From Chloroflexota bacterium (lineage in GTDB: Bacteria > Chloroflexota > Anaerolineae > Anaerolineales > VGOW01), in the NCBI GenBank assembly GCA_016875735.1, contig VGOW01000027.1:1-45777 (forward strand): a stretch of DNA of 45,777 nt, written 5' to 3'. The notes beneath the pieces are model-generated. The model was not told the DNA's origin and made no database searches. It worked only from the letters and a program-made list of their open reading frames with translations. Below are positions 39,004 through 45,777 of this stretch, in pieces. The number at the start of each line of letters is the position of its first letter. The first letter of the stretch is position 1. The position numbers were made by a program, and so were the translations under genes.

Positions 39004-40191
39004 ATGACTATTCCTTACGTCGCCGTCAACACCAAATCCTCCCGCAAGTTTGAGCGGCAGGCCGAGTACGCGCCCGACGATTTCCACGCGCATCTGTTTG
39101 AGTTGGAGCATGAGGGCGAGTGGATTGTCCAGCGCGTGCCGGAGCCGTACGTGGAAGTGATGACGAAGTACGGGCGCACGAAAAAGATTCCGATGGAACT
39201 CACGTGGCATCACAAGTCGTGTGGGCAGTGCGGCCACATCCCCGGCTACTCCACCGCCATCTTTTGGATTAACCGCAAACTCGGCTTCAAATACATTGAC
39301 CCCACTGACCAGACCTCCTGCACCGCGTGGAATTATTACGCCTCGGCCACCTCCAATGCGGCGGCACAGGCGGGCGTGGGGATGCGGAATTTTGCCGCCG
39401 CTTACGAGACCGGCTACTTCCCGCTCATCCACTGCGGCACGTCTTACGGCCACTACAAAGAAATGCGCGAGCAACTTCTGCACCATGAAGACATCCGCCA
39501 CCAAGTGCGCGATGTGATGAAGAAGCTCGGCAAGCCCATGGTGATGCCGGAAGAAATCGTGCATTACTCGGAATGGATTCACGCGGTGCGCGACCGCATC
39601 GCCGCCCAGCAAACGCGCGACTTTTCCAAAATCGCCGTCGCCATTCACCCGGCTTGTCACTATTACAAGCTGGTGCAGGAAGACGCGATTTACGACCCGG
39701 ACATTTACGGCGGCCAGCGCACGGCCACCGTCTCCGGCACGGTGATGGCGCTGGGCGCGGAGGTGCGCGATTACTCGACGTGGTTTGATTGTTGCGGCTT
39801 CGGCTTCCGGCACATCCTCGTCCAACGCGATTTCACGCGCTCCTTTGCCACGCGCCGCAAGATTCAAGTGATGATGGATGAGGCCAACCCGGACGTGGTG
39901 ATTTCGCATGACACGGGTTGCGTGACCACGCTCGATAAGAGTCAGTTTGTGGGCAAGGCGCACGGCCTCAACGTGGGCGTGCCGGTGATGTCGGACGCGC
40001 AGTTTGCCGCGCTGGCGATGGGCGCGCATCCGTACCGGGTCTGCCAACTGCACTGGCACTCCACCGATTACAAGCCTCTGCTCGAAAAGATGGGCATTGA
40101 CCACGAGGCCGCGTGGGCGGAATTTCAAGAAGATTTGCAGAAACTGAAGAGCGGCGAGAAGCAGTATCTGTCTTGGGAAGACGTTGGGTAA
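39004..40191 (+). CDS. shdrB1: sHdrB1-like subunit with CCG cysteine motif
   Basis: 395 residues starting from ATG at 39004. HdrB fold: N-terminal region with HKSCGQCGHIPGYSTAIFWI and TSCTAWNYYAS, and a complete C-terminal CCG motif (HPACHYYKL, FDCCGFGFRHI, HDTGCVTTL). CCG motifs hold the non-cubane [4Fe-4S] clusters that cleave disulfides in methanogen HdrB. The first motif here is altered (TSC in place of CCG). In sHdr this subunit should act on protein-bound sulfane sulfur delivered by TusA or the lipoate-binding protein, which is not in the window. Confidence 0.86.
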   Translation: MTIPYVAVNTKSSRKFERQAEYAPDDFHAHLFELEHEGEWIVQRVPEPYVEVMTKYGRTKKIPMELTWHHKSCGQCGHIPGYSTAIFWINRKLGFKYIDPTDQTSCTAWNYYASATSNAAAQAGVGMRNFAAAYETGYFPLIHCGTSYGHYKEMREQLLHHEDIRHQVRDVMKKLGKPMVMPEEIVHYSEWIHAVRDRIAAQQTRDFSKIAVAIHPACHYYKLVQEDAIYDPDIYGGQRTATVSGTVMALGAEVRDYSTWFDCCGFGFRHILVQRDFTRSFATRRKIQVMMDEANPDVVISHDTGCVTTLDKSQFVGKAHGLNVGVPVMSDAQFAALAMGAHPYRVCQLHWHSTDYKPLLEKMGIDHEAAWAEFQEDLQKLKSGEKQYLSWEDVG

Positions 40192-40192
40192 A

Positions 40193-40258
40193 TCTCAAAC
40201 TTCAAACTCCCAACTTCAAATTTCAAATTGGGAGTTTGAAGTTTGGAGTTTGAAGTTT
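40193..40258. repeat. TTTGAAGTTTGGAG inverted spacer repeat (hdrB1/hdrA junction)
   Basis: CTCAAACTTCAAACTCCCAA and CTTCAAATTTCAAAT are opposed by TTGGGAGTTTGAAGTTTGGA and GTTTGAAGTTT. hdrA uses a separate CGGAGGG site just beyond the repeat. Confidence 0.8.
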
Positions 40259-40272
40259 CCTTCGGAGGGAAC

Positions 40273-41361
40273 ATGGCATCGGATACCGTACTCATTATTG
40301 GCGGCGGCCCGGCGGGGCTGGAAGCGGCGCGGTTGCTCGGCGACCTCGGGCAGAAGGCCGTGCTGGTGGAGCAGAAGAGCGTGCTGGGCGGGCGTCCCAT
40401 TGACGAGAGTTACGCCGCGCTCACGCATGGCTTTCGTTCCGCCGAAGAGGCGATGAACGAACTCATCACTGCCGCGCAGGCCAATCCATCGGTCAGCATC
40501 CGCACCGGCTGGGAAGTGGCCGAGTGTTCCGGCGCGGCGGGCGATTTCAATGTGCGGCTCGTGAAGTCTGGAAATGGCACAAGCGAAACCGTGAACGCCG
40601 GCTCCATCATCGTCGCCACCGGCTTTCAGCATTTTGACCCGGGCCGCGAGACGCAGATGTACGGCTACTACGAATACGACGATGTCATCACGCTCGGCGA
40701 TGCGGAGAAGATGCTGAAGGAACACAAATTTGTGATTCCGTCCAAAGGCTCCGCGCCGGAGCGCGTGTGCTTCATTCAATGCGTCGGCTCGCGCGACCGG
40801 CAGATTGGCAACGAGTATTGCTCGAAGGTGTGTTGCGGCATCTCGTCCAAACTCGCCATTGAGATTCGCCAGCAATCGCCCAGCACCAAAGTCTTCATCT
40901 TCTACATTGATATGCGGATGTACGGCTACTGGGAAAACGAGATTTACTGGCCCGCGCAAGAGAAGCATCACGTGCAATACGTGAAGGGCATCATCACCGA
41001 AATCATCCGCAAGGGTGACCGGCTGTTGGTGCGCGGCGAAGACACGACGATGGGCCGCCCGATGGAAGTGCCGATGGATGTGGTGGTGCTGGCGGTGGGC
41101 ATGGAGCCGAGCAAAGGCACGAAGGACGTGGCGAAGATACTCGGCCTCAAGCAAAACAAGTACAACTTCATCGAAGTGCCGCACGATGCGCTCGACCCCA
41201 CGGCCACATCGGTGCCGGGCATTTTTGTGGCGGGCGCGGCGGCCGGGCCGAAAGACCTCGACGATACGATGAGCATGGCCGGCGCGGCGGCGATGAAAGC
41301 AGCATCAACAATTCGTAAACTTCAAAATTCAAACTCCAAACTTCAAAGCGCTTCGGCGTGA
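40273..41361 (+). CDS. shdrA: sHdrA-like FAD subunit
   Basis: 362 residues starting from ATG at 40273 after CGGAGGG. FAD-binding start DTVLIIGGGPAGLEAARLLG, the cluster-binding region CVGSRDRQIGNEYCSKVCC and the second dinucleotide motif ATSVPGIFVAGAAAGPKDLD. At ~350 residues it has the short sHdrA size and lacks the extra ferredoxin domains of methanogen HdrA. It collects electrons from HdrC/B and may pass them to NAD or to the Etf encoded downstream. The last ~14 residues (KLQNSNSKLQSASA) are translated repeat. Confidence 0.87.
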   Translation: MASDTVLIIGGGPAGLEAARLLGDLGQKAVLVEQKSVLGGRPIDESYAALTHGFRSAEEAMNELITAAQANPSVSIRTGWEVAECSGAAGDFNVRLVKSGNGTSETVNAGSIIVATGFQHFDPGRETQMYGYYEYDDVITLGDAEKMLKEHKFVIPSKGSAPERVCFIQCVGSRDRQIGNEYCSKVCCGISSKLAIEIRQQSPSTKVFIFYIDMRMYGYWENEIYWPAQEKHHVQYVKGIITEIIRKGDRLLVRGEDTTMGRPMEVPMDVVVLAVGMEPSKGTKDVAKILGLKQNKYNFIEVPHDALDPTATSVPGIFVAGAAAGPKDLDDTMSMAGAAAMKAASTIRKLQNSNSKLQSASA

Positions 41362-41417
41362 ATTTGGGAGACTGGTTTTTGAAGTTTAAGTTTTGAAGTT
41401 TGAAGTTGGGAGTTTGT
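41319..41417. repeat. TTTGAAGTTTGGAG spacer repeat (hdrA/four-helix gene junction)
   Basis: AACTTCAAAATTCAAACTCC and AAACTTCAAAG are inside the end of hdrA. They are followed by GTTTTTGAAGTTTAAGTTTT and GAAGTTTGAAGTTGGGAGTT. GGGAG at 41408 serves the next start. Confidence 0.75.
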
Positions 41418-41420
41418 CTT

Positions 41421-41780
41421 TTGCCCAAGCCGCCTTTCGACATTCGTGAGCGCACGTTTCTCTTTGGGGTTCGCGTCGTCAAATTTGTTCGCAAGTTACC
41501 AAAGGATGTCGCCAGCATTGAATTGGCGCGGCAGGTGATGCGGTCAGGCACATCGGTGGGCGCGAATGTTGAAGAATCGGATGGAGCCGAATCGAAGAAG
41601 GACAAGGTTCACAAGTTGAGCGTTGCGCGCAAGGAAGCCAAAGAGACCCGTCACTGGTTGCGCACACTCAAAGAGGCCGAGATTGCGGTTTCGCCAGAGA
41701 TTGACGAACTGCTCGCCGAAAGCCTTGAGCTCGTCAGAATTCTCAGCAAAATAATTCAGAACCTCAACGCCTCCGATTGA
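41421..41780 (+). CDS. Four-helix-bundle (23S rRNA intervening-sequence-type) protein
   Basis: 119 residues from a TTG start at 41421 (codes for PKPPFDIRERTFLFGVRVVK). This is the S23/IVS four-helix-bundle family: LPKDVASIELARQVMRSGTS, VGANVEESDGAESKKDKVHK, ARKEAKETRHWLRTLKEAE. These small basic proteins often appear as independent cassettes in rRNA insertions and intergenic repeats, and near retroelements. It has no known role in sulfur oxidation and interrupts the hdrA-hyp junction. It is flanked on both sides by spacer repeats, which suggests insertion. Confidence 0.9.
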   Translation: MPKPPFDIRERTFLFGVRVVKFVRKLPKDVASIELARQVMRSGTSVGANVEESDGAESKKDKVHKLSVARKEAKETRHWLRTLKEAEIAVSPEIDELLAESLELVRILSKIIQNLNASD

Positions 41781-41815
41781 CTTTTGAAGTTTGAAATTTG
41801 GAGTTTGAAGTTTGA
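41781..41815. repeat. TTTGAAGTTTGGAG spacer repeat (four-helix gene/hyp junction)
   Basis: CTTTTGAAGTTTGAAATTTG then GAGTTTGAAGTTT, a half-unit without its left arm. GGAG at 41800 lies 8 bases before the TTG start of the next gene. Confidence 0.75.
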
Positions 41816-42645
41816 CAGCTGGTCAAGTTGTTGACACCGAGACCGCCCGCGAGTTCATGGCGCAGGCGTTGGAAAACGCCGAACACGCGCAGTTGGGCGA
41901 CATCGTGGCCGAGCTTGAAGCGAAGAGCGCGCACTTTCAACAACTCTTGGCGCGCGAGGCGGTGGCGGACCTCAGCCGCGAGCAATTGCGTTTCGTTCTG
42001 CGCTCCGTGTTCGCCACGCGCCGCAAGGCCGAGGCGATTATCGAAGTGATGGGCGCAGGGCAACTCCGCGCGGCGTCGGGTGAATTGCTGTACGGCGCGG
42101 GCGCGACGCCGCAACGCTTTCAGGAATTTGTAGACGCGCTCTCCGGCTTCATGGGCGATGTGCGGCTCTCGCCCAAAGTTCTGCCCGGCCAAGAAAACGC
42201 CGACCTGCCGGAAAACACCCTGTGCGATTTGGCGTCGGAGTTGTTGCACTTCACCGCGCCGGAGGATTACTGGCTGTGGACGCGCTGGATGTGGGACCCG
42301 CGCACGGGCACGGGCGCTCTCCCGCTGGTGACGATGGACGGCCACGACCTGCACGGCGCAACGGCGGGCGAGACGTACATGAAAGTGGGCATGGCGACCG
42401 CGTTTGTGCGGGCCACCGGCGAAGCCGCCGGGTTCGCCAAATTCGGCGCCAACAACAGCCCATTTGGCATTGACGTGTTTTTATCGTGCGTGTACGCCGT
42501 GTATATGTACACCACCCTGCGCATCCGCATGACGCAAGAATTCAACAAAGTTGTGCCGCAGTTGCCGGAACTGTCAAGACGATTACTGGGAGTCTGGAAG
42601 AGCAACTTCAAAACTCAAACTTCAAACTCCCAATTTGAAGTTTGA
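41812..42645 (+). CDS. sHdr-cluster hypothetical protein (Hyp)
   Basis: 277 residues with a TTG start at 41812 (repeat-derived GGAG 8 bases before). It occupies the position of the conserved hypothetical gene between hdrA and hdrC2 in sHdr operons. It has an N-terminal helical part (TAREFMAQALENAEHAQLGD) and a C-terminal part rich in aromatics (LWTRWMWDPRTGTGALPLVT, FGANNSPFGIDVFLSCVYAV). There are no metal motifs. The last residues (KSNFKTQTSNSQFEV) are repeat-encoded. Its role in the complex is unknown. Confidence 0.75.
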   Translation: MTAGQVVDTETAREFMAQALENAEHAQLGDIVAELEAKSAHFQQLLAREAVADLSREQLRFVLRSVFATRRKAEAIIEVMGAGQLRAASGELLYGAGATPQRFQEFVDALSGFMGDVRLSPKVLPGQENADLPENTLCDLASELLHFTAPEDYWLWTRWMWDPRTGTGALPLVTMDGHDLHGATAGETYMKVGMATAFVRATGEAAGFAKFGANNSPFGIDVFLSCVYAVYMYTTLRIRMTQEFNKVVPQLPELSRRLLGVWKSNFKTQTSNSQFEV

Positions 42646-42652
42646 AGTTTCC
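42603..42652. repeat. TTTGAAGTTT inverted spacer repeat (hyp/hdrC2B2 junction)
   Basis: AACTTCAAAACTCAAACTTC and AAACTCCCAA are opposed by TTTGAAGTTTGAAGTTT. The repeat lies in the end of the hyp gene. The next gene uses CGGAGGG at 42655. Confidence 0.75.
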
Positions 42653-42664
42653 CTCGGAGGGATT

Positions 42665-43972
42665 ATGGCTGTCGGTCTCGATAAGGTTCGCCCCGAAAAC
42701 ATTCACGAAGAGAAGTCGCTCATCCTGGAAGGCATGGACATTTCCGGCCACTGGAACCGGATGTTCGACCCGCGCGTGCTGACCGACTACAGCGTGGAGA
42801 ATCTCGAAAAGGTGGCGGCGCTCCCCGGCGGCGAAAGTTTGATGTGGTGCTACGGCTGCGCCAAATGCACCGGCGTGTGCCCGGTGGATATCGTGGGTGA
42901 TTACTCGCCGCGCAAGATTCACCGCAAGACTCAGGCGGGCATGGATTTGTTCACCTCGCCCGACCTGTGGCTGTGCACCACCTGCATGAACTGCCTGCGC
43001 GTCTGCCCCAAAGAAGTGAATATGATTCACATCATGCCGGCGGTGCGCGAACAAGCGGTGCTCAACGGCGAAGTGCCGCCCGAATTGCAGAAGGCGTTTG
43101 AAGACACGGCCAAGCACGGCAATCCGCTGGGCCAGCCACAACGCAAACGCGCGGATTGGGCGAAGAGCGCGGGCGTGCCCGTTCCGATTCTGAAAGACCT
43201 CAAGCGCCCGGTGGATGTTCTGTGGTATGTCGGCTCGTATCCCTCGTATCACCCGCGCGGGATGGACGCCGCCCGCGCCGCCGCGCGCATTTTCAACGCG
43301 CTGGGCATTGACTTCGGCATCCTCGGCGCGGAGGAAAAAGACGACGGCGACTCGCAACGCCTCGCAGGCGAGAAGGGCCTGTTTGAAATGCTGGCCGAGC
43401 AGAACATCGCCGCGTTCAGCAAATACGAATTCAACCGGATGGTGGTGACCGGCCCGCACGAGTTCAACGCCTTCAAGCACGAGTATCCCAAATACGGCGG
43501 CGATTTCACGGTTCTGCATTACACGCGCTTTCTCGTTGAGCATTTGGATACGTTGAAGCCGATGCTGAAGAAGCCACTGAACCCTTCGACAAGCTCAGGG
43601 CGCAGTCTCAAAGTGACTTTCCACGACCCGTGTTACCTCGGGCGGCACAACGGCGAGTACGATGCGCCGCGCGAACTTCTGCGTACCATCCCCGGCGTGG
43701 AGTTGGTTGAGATGGGGCGGTGCCGCGAGAACGGCTATTGTTGCGGCGGCGGCGGCGGCGGGATGTGGCTGGACTCGCACACTAAAGACCACACCCAGAT
43801 GCGCCTCTCCGAGCGGCGCGTGCGGGAGGCCGCCGAGTACGGCGCGGAGGTGTTGGCCGTGTGCTGTCCATTCGAGGTCTCGCGCTTTGAAGACGCGGCT
43901 AAATCCACCGGCAATGACAAGTTGCTGGTGCGGGACATTTTGGAATTGCTAGACGAATCCATGAAGGGATAG
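42665..43972 (+). CDS. Fused sHdrC2-B2 subunit (HdrD-like)
   Basis: 435 residues starting from ATG at 42665. N-terminal HdrC part with C62-x2-C65-x2-C68-x3-C72 and C104-x2-C107-x2-C110-x3-C114. C-terminal HdrB part with one intact CCG motif (FHDPCYLGRH, RENGYCCGGGGGGMW, LAVCCPFEV). The first CCG motif has lost its cysteines (VGSYPS, EEKDDGDS, VTGPHEF). In Hyphomicrobium C2 and B2 are separate genes. A fusion next to etf genes resembles the variant I recall as type II sHdr. Residues NPSTSSGR are encoded by a REP-type palindrome. Confidence 0.83.
   Translation: MAVGLDKVRPENIHEEKSLILEGMDISGHWNRMFDPRVLTDYSVENLEKVAALPGGESLMWCYGCAKCTGVCPVDIVGDYSPRKIHRKTQAGMDLFTSPDLWLCTTCMNCLRVCPKEVNMIHIMPAVREQAVLNGEVPPELQKAFEDTAKHGNPLGQPQRKRADWAKSAGVPVPILKDLKRPVDVLWYVGSYPSYHPRGMDAARAAARIFNALGIDFGILGAEEKDDGDSQRLAGEKGLFEMLAEQNIAAFSKYEFNRMVVTGPHEFNAFKHEYPKYGGDFTVLHYTRFLVEHLDTLKPMLKKPLNPSTSSGRSLKVTFHDPCYLGRHNGEYDAPRELLRTIPGVELVEMGRCRENGYCCGGGGGGMWLDSHTKDHTQMRLSERRVREAAEYGAEVLAVCCPFEVSRFEDAAKSTGNDKLLVRDILELLDESMKG
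43582..43600. repeat. REP-like CCCTTCGACAAGCTCAGGG repeat inside hdrC2B2
   Basis: The 19-base sequence CCCTTCGACAAGCTCAGGG is a well-known small repetitive extragenic-type element in many bacterial genomes. Here it lies within the coding region and is translated as NPSTSSGR, in the loop before the second CCG motif. Confidence 0.75.
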
Positions 43973-44050
43973 AACTTCAAACTTCAAATTTCAAACTTCA
44001 AATCTCAAAGCGAGAAATTGAAGTTGGGAGTTTGAAGTTTGATTTTTTGG
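43973..44050. repeat. TTTGAAGTTTGGAG inverted spacer repeat (hdrC2B2/etfB junction)
   Basis: AACTTCAAACTTCAAATTTC and AAACTTCAAATCTCAAAG are opposed by AATTGAAGTTGGGAGTTTGA and AGTTTGATTTTTTGGAG. The final GGAG is 5 bases before the etfB ATG. Confidence 0.8.
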
Positions 44051-44057
44051 AGTTACG

Positions 44058-44825
44058 ATGAATATCGTTGTTGCCATCAAACAAATCCCCAATCTCACCG
44101 ACGAACTGGAAATCAACAGCGAGGGCACCGGCCTTGACCACGACGCCGTGCAATACGTGCTGAACGAGTTTGACGAGCACGCAATTGAAGAAGCCGTGTT
44201 GACCAAAGAGAGCGCGGGCGGCTCGGTCACCGTTATCGGCGTGGATACGACGGGTGAGTTGAACGAAGCCCTGCACACCGCGCTCGCCAAAGGCGCGGAC
44301 AAAGCCGCCAAAGTGACCGGCGATTATCCGCGCGGCACCGACTCGCACACGCAAGCCAAGTTGCTGGCCGACGCCATCAAAGGCCTCGCGCCGGAGGTGG
44401 TGTTCGCGGGCGTGCAAGCCGCCGATGACCGCGATGGACAAATGGGGCCGATGCTGGCCGCGCACTTGGGAATGCCCTACGTGGGCGTGGTCACCGGCGT
44501 GACGGCGAGCGGCGGCAAAATCATCGTGCACAAAGAATATGCGGGCGGCGTGATGGCCGAATTTGAAGTGACGCTTCCCGCCGTCATCGGCGTGCAGGCC
44601 GCGCACCAACCGCCCCGTTACGCGCCCGTGAGCAAGATTCGCCAAATCGCCAAGACCGCCAAAGCGGATGAACTCTCCGGCGGCGAGGCGGCGGGCGCTG
44701 GCTCCACCGTGCGGCGGATGTTTAAGCCGGAGGCGGCCGGCCACGCCGAGATGTGGGGCGACAATGCGGACGAAGTGGCGGAAAAAATTGCCGGGCTACT
44801 ACGCGACAAAGGACTACTGAAGTAA
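44058..44825 (+). CDS. etfB: Electron-transfer flavoprotein beta subunit
   Basis: 255 residues. EtfB landmarks: NIVVAIKQIPN, LNEFDEHAIEEAVLTK, the AMP/FAD-site region VFAGVQAADDRDGQMGPMLA and LPAVIGVQAAHQPPRYAP. It forms the Etf dimer with the protein of the next gene and accepts two electrons. Attached to an sHdr cluster it may take electrons from HdrA or bifurcate them. Whether this is a bifurcating Etf cannot be decided by reading. Proteins of this size (255) are typical. Confidence 0.92.
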   Translation: MNIVVAIKQIPNLTDELEINSEGTGLDHDAVQYVLNEFDEHAIEEAVLTKESAGGSVTVIGVDTTGELNEALHTALAKGADKAAKVTGDYPRGTDSHTQAKLLADAIKGLAPEVVFAGVQAADDRDGQMGPMLAAHLGMPYVGVVTGVTASGGKIIVHKEYAGGVMAEFEVTLPAVIGVQAAHQPPRYAPVSKIRQIAKTAKADELSGGEAAGAGSTVRRMFKPEAAGHAEMWGDNADEVAEKIAGLLRDKGLLK

Positions 44826-44894
44826 CAACTTCAAACTTCAAATCTCAAACTCCCAATTTTGGAGTTTGAAGTTGGGAGTTTGAAGTTGGGAGTT
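44826..44894. repeat. TTTGAAGTTGGGAG inverted spacer repeat (etfB/etfA junction)
   Basis: AACTTCAAACTTCAAATCTC and AAACTCCCAA are opposed by TTTTGGAGTTTGAAGTTGGG and AGTTTGAAGTTGGGAGTTT. The last GGGAG is 8 bases before the etfA start. Confidence 0.8.
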
Positions 44895-44900
44895 TCCTCT

Positions 44901-45777
44901 ATGGGCAACGACATTTTTGTTTTGGCAGAGCATCAATCCGGCAAAGTGGCCGACATCACTTTTGAGATGGCGGGCAAGGCCAAGCAACTGGCCGCAGAGT
45001 TGGGCGGCAAAGCGGTAGCGGTGATGTTGGGCAGTGGCGCAGGCGCGCTGGCCGCCAACATTGGCGCGGATGCAGTGCTGTATGTGGATGACCCCGCGCT
45101 GGCCGAGTTCAATCCCGAAGCCTACAGCCGCGTGCTGGCCGCGCTCATCGCCGAGCGCAATCCCAAAGCGGTGCTGATGGGCAACACCTCGGTAGGCATG
45201 GATTTGGGCGCGGGCCTCTCGGTCACCACGGGCCGCCCGCTCATCGCCTACGTCAACGGCCTCGCCGCTGAGGGCGGGACGCTGGTGGCGACCTCGCAAA
45301 TTTACGGCGGCAAGATTCAAGCCGAGGCCGTGCCCGATGGCGAAGCGTGCATTATCGCCTGCCTCGCGGGCGCGTTTCCGACGGACGTGGGACGCGGCTC
45401 CGCGCCGGTTGAATCCATCGCCCCGCCCGCCTCGCTCGCTGACTTGCGCGTGAAGTTCATCAAATTGATTCAGCCGGAAGGCGGCGATGTGGACATCACG
45501 CAACAGTCTGTGCTGGTTTCGATTGGGCGCGGCATCGGCGGGCAAGAGAACATTGAGTTGGCGCAAGAGTTGGCAGACGTGCTGGGGTGCGCGGTGTCGG
45601 CCTCGCGCCCGGTGACGGATGCGGGCTGGTTGCCCAAGACGCGGCAGGTGGGCAAGAGCGGCCTCACGGTGAAGCCCAAAGTGTATCTGGCCTTCGGCAT
45701 CTCCGGCGCGCCGGAACACTTGGAAGGAATGCGCGGCGCAGAGACCATCATTGCCGTGAACACCGACGCCAAAGCGC
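44901..45777 (+). CDS. etfA: Electron-transfer flavoprotein alpha subunit, 3' end outside window
   Basis: 292 residues from ATG at 44901 to the window edge, open at the 3' end. N-terminal part DIFVLAEHQSGKVADITFEM. The FAD-binding domain carries SRPVTDAGWLPKTRQVGKSG then TVKPKVYLAFGISGAPEHLE, the usual EtfA signature. It pairs with etfB upstream. The remaining C-terminus should be about 25-30 residues. Its presence makes this a complete Etf pair, separate from any electron-transfer ubiquinone oxidoreductase, which is not in the window. Confidence 0.92.
   Translation, partial: MGNDIFVLAEHQSGKVADITFEMAGKAKQLAAELGGKAVAVMLGSGAGALAANIGADAVLYVDDPALAEFNPEAYSRVLAALIAERNPKAVLMGNTSVGMDLGAGLSVTTGRPLIAYVNGLAAEGGTLVATSQIYGGKIQAEAVPDGEACIIACLAGAFPTDVGRGSAPVESIAPPASLADLRVKFIKLIQPEGGDVDITQQSVLVSIGRGIGGQENIELAQELADVLGCAVSASRPVTDAGWLPKTRQVGKSGLTVKPKVYLAFGISGAPEHLEGMRGAETIIAVNTDAKA

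Noticed and set aside
38815-40128. 437-codon minus-strand frame
   Set aside because: Antisense to hdrC1 and hdrB1, which carry the conserved Cys motifs; the tail is translated spacer repeat.
38231-43972. Methanogen-type CoM-S-S-CoB heterodisulfide reductase
   Set aside because: Short HdrA without ferredoxin inserts, hyp gene, and tusA/dsrE neighbours fit sHdr; CoB synthesis genes are not seen. A CoM disulfide role is not excluded, however.
37696-44894. Regular repeats as a CRISPR array
   Set aside because: Units are degenerate, 7-14 bases, placed singly between genes with no spacers of constant length and no cas genes.

Overview
The window is about 62% GC, gene-dense and bacterial. Gene content points to a facultatively anaerobic, probably chloroflexotal organism. 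The pointers are NarX/NarL-type two-component pairs, a type II DMSO-reductase-family respiratory operon, corrinoid C1 enzymes, PduO-type ATR, a cbb3-like oxidase and abundant AT-rich TTTGAAGTTTGGAG-type spacers. There is no rRNA or marker gene here, so this placement is an inference. No stretch longer than 300 bases lacks a gene. No tRNA, rRNA, CRISPR array or insertion sequence was seen.

Region 1 (1-12.4 kb, + strand) holds the tail of a xanthine-dehydrogenase-type molybdoenzyme, an NmrA-like reductase and a NarX/NarL-like sensor and regulator. A degenerate receiver protein follows, then a complete exported molybdenum-iron-sulfur oxidoreductase operon: Tat-targeted Mo subunit, small protein, four-cluster Fe-S subunit, TorD-like chaperone, haem b gamma subunit with membrane anchor, and an integral membrane protein. 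A toxin-antitoxin remnant (AbrB antitoxin plus a broken PIN toxin) sits antisense between the alpha and beta genes.

Region 2 (12.4-21.2 kb, - strand) is a corrinoid methyl-transfer module. It holds an MtrH-family methyltransferase, cobalamin adenosyltransferase, corrinoid protein, an MtaA/CmuA-type zinc methyltransferase, and a RACE-type corrinoid reactivase with an extra C-terminal cNMP-like domain. A TrmB-headed operon of small proteins around a second zinc methyltransferase follows.

Region 3 (21.3-29.0 kb, - strand) is what looks like a complete bacterial coenzyme M biosynthesis operon. It contains a ComA-type phosphosulfolactate synthase, two aspartase/fumarase-superfamily lyases and a PLP enzyme, matching the composition of the Xanthobacter xcbB1-C1-D1-E1 set. 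It is transcribed together with a FolD homologue that lacks the cyclohydrolase lysine, an unrecognised Cys-rich protein and a third zinc methyltransferase, and it ends at a rho-independent terminator. Regions 2 and 3 together suggest a bacterial pathway that passes methyl groups between CoM thioethers, a corrinoid protein and tetrahydrofolate.

Region 4 (29.0-33.9 kb, - strand) carries two carboxymuconolactone-decarboxylase-like proteins, OsmC, a cbb3-like oxidase (ccoN, ccoO, ccoS) whose catalytic subunit seems to lack the active-site tyrosine, and a TusA-DsrE fusion. Region 5 (34.0-45.8 kb, + strand) has a second sensor/regulator pair and an ArsR regulator. These precede a sulfur-carrier and sHdr cluster: tusA, dsrE2-like, dsrE-like, hdrC1, hdrB1, hdrA, an inserted four-helix-bundle gene, hyp, a fused hdrC2-B2, etfB and a truncated etfA.

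A working model (inference) is that the cell takes methyl groups from methylated, perhaps methyl-sulfur, substrates through CoM and corrinoid to folate, oxidises the sulfur through sHdr-Etf, and respires with the molybdoenzyme or the cbb3-like oxidase.
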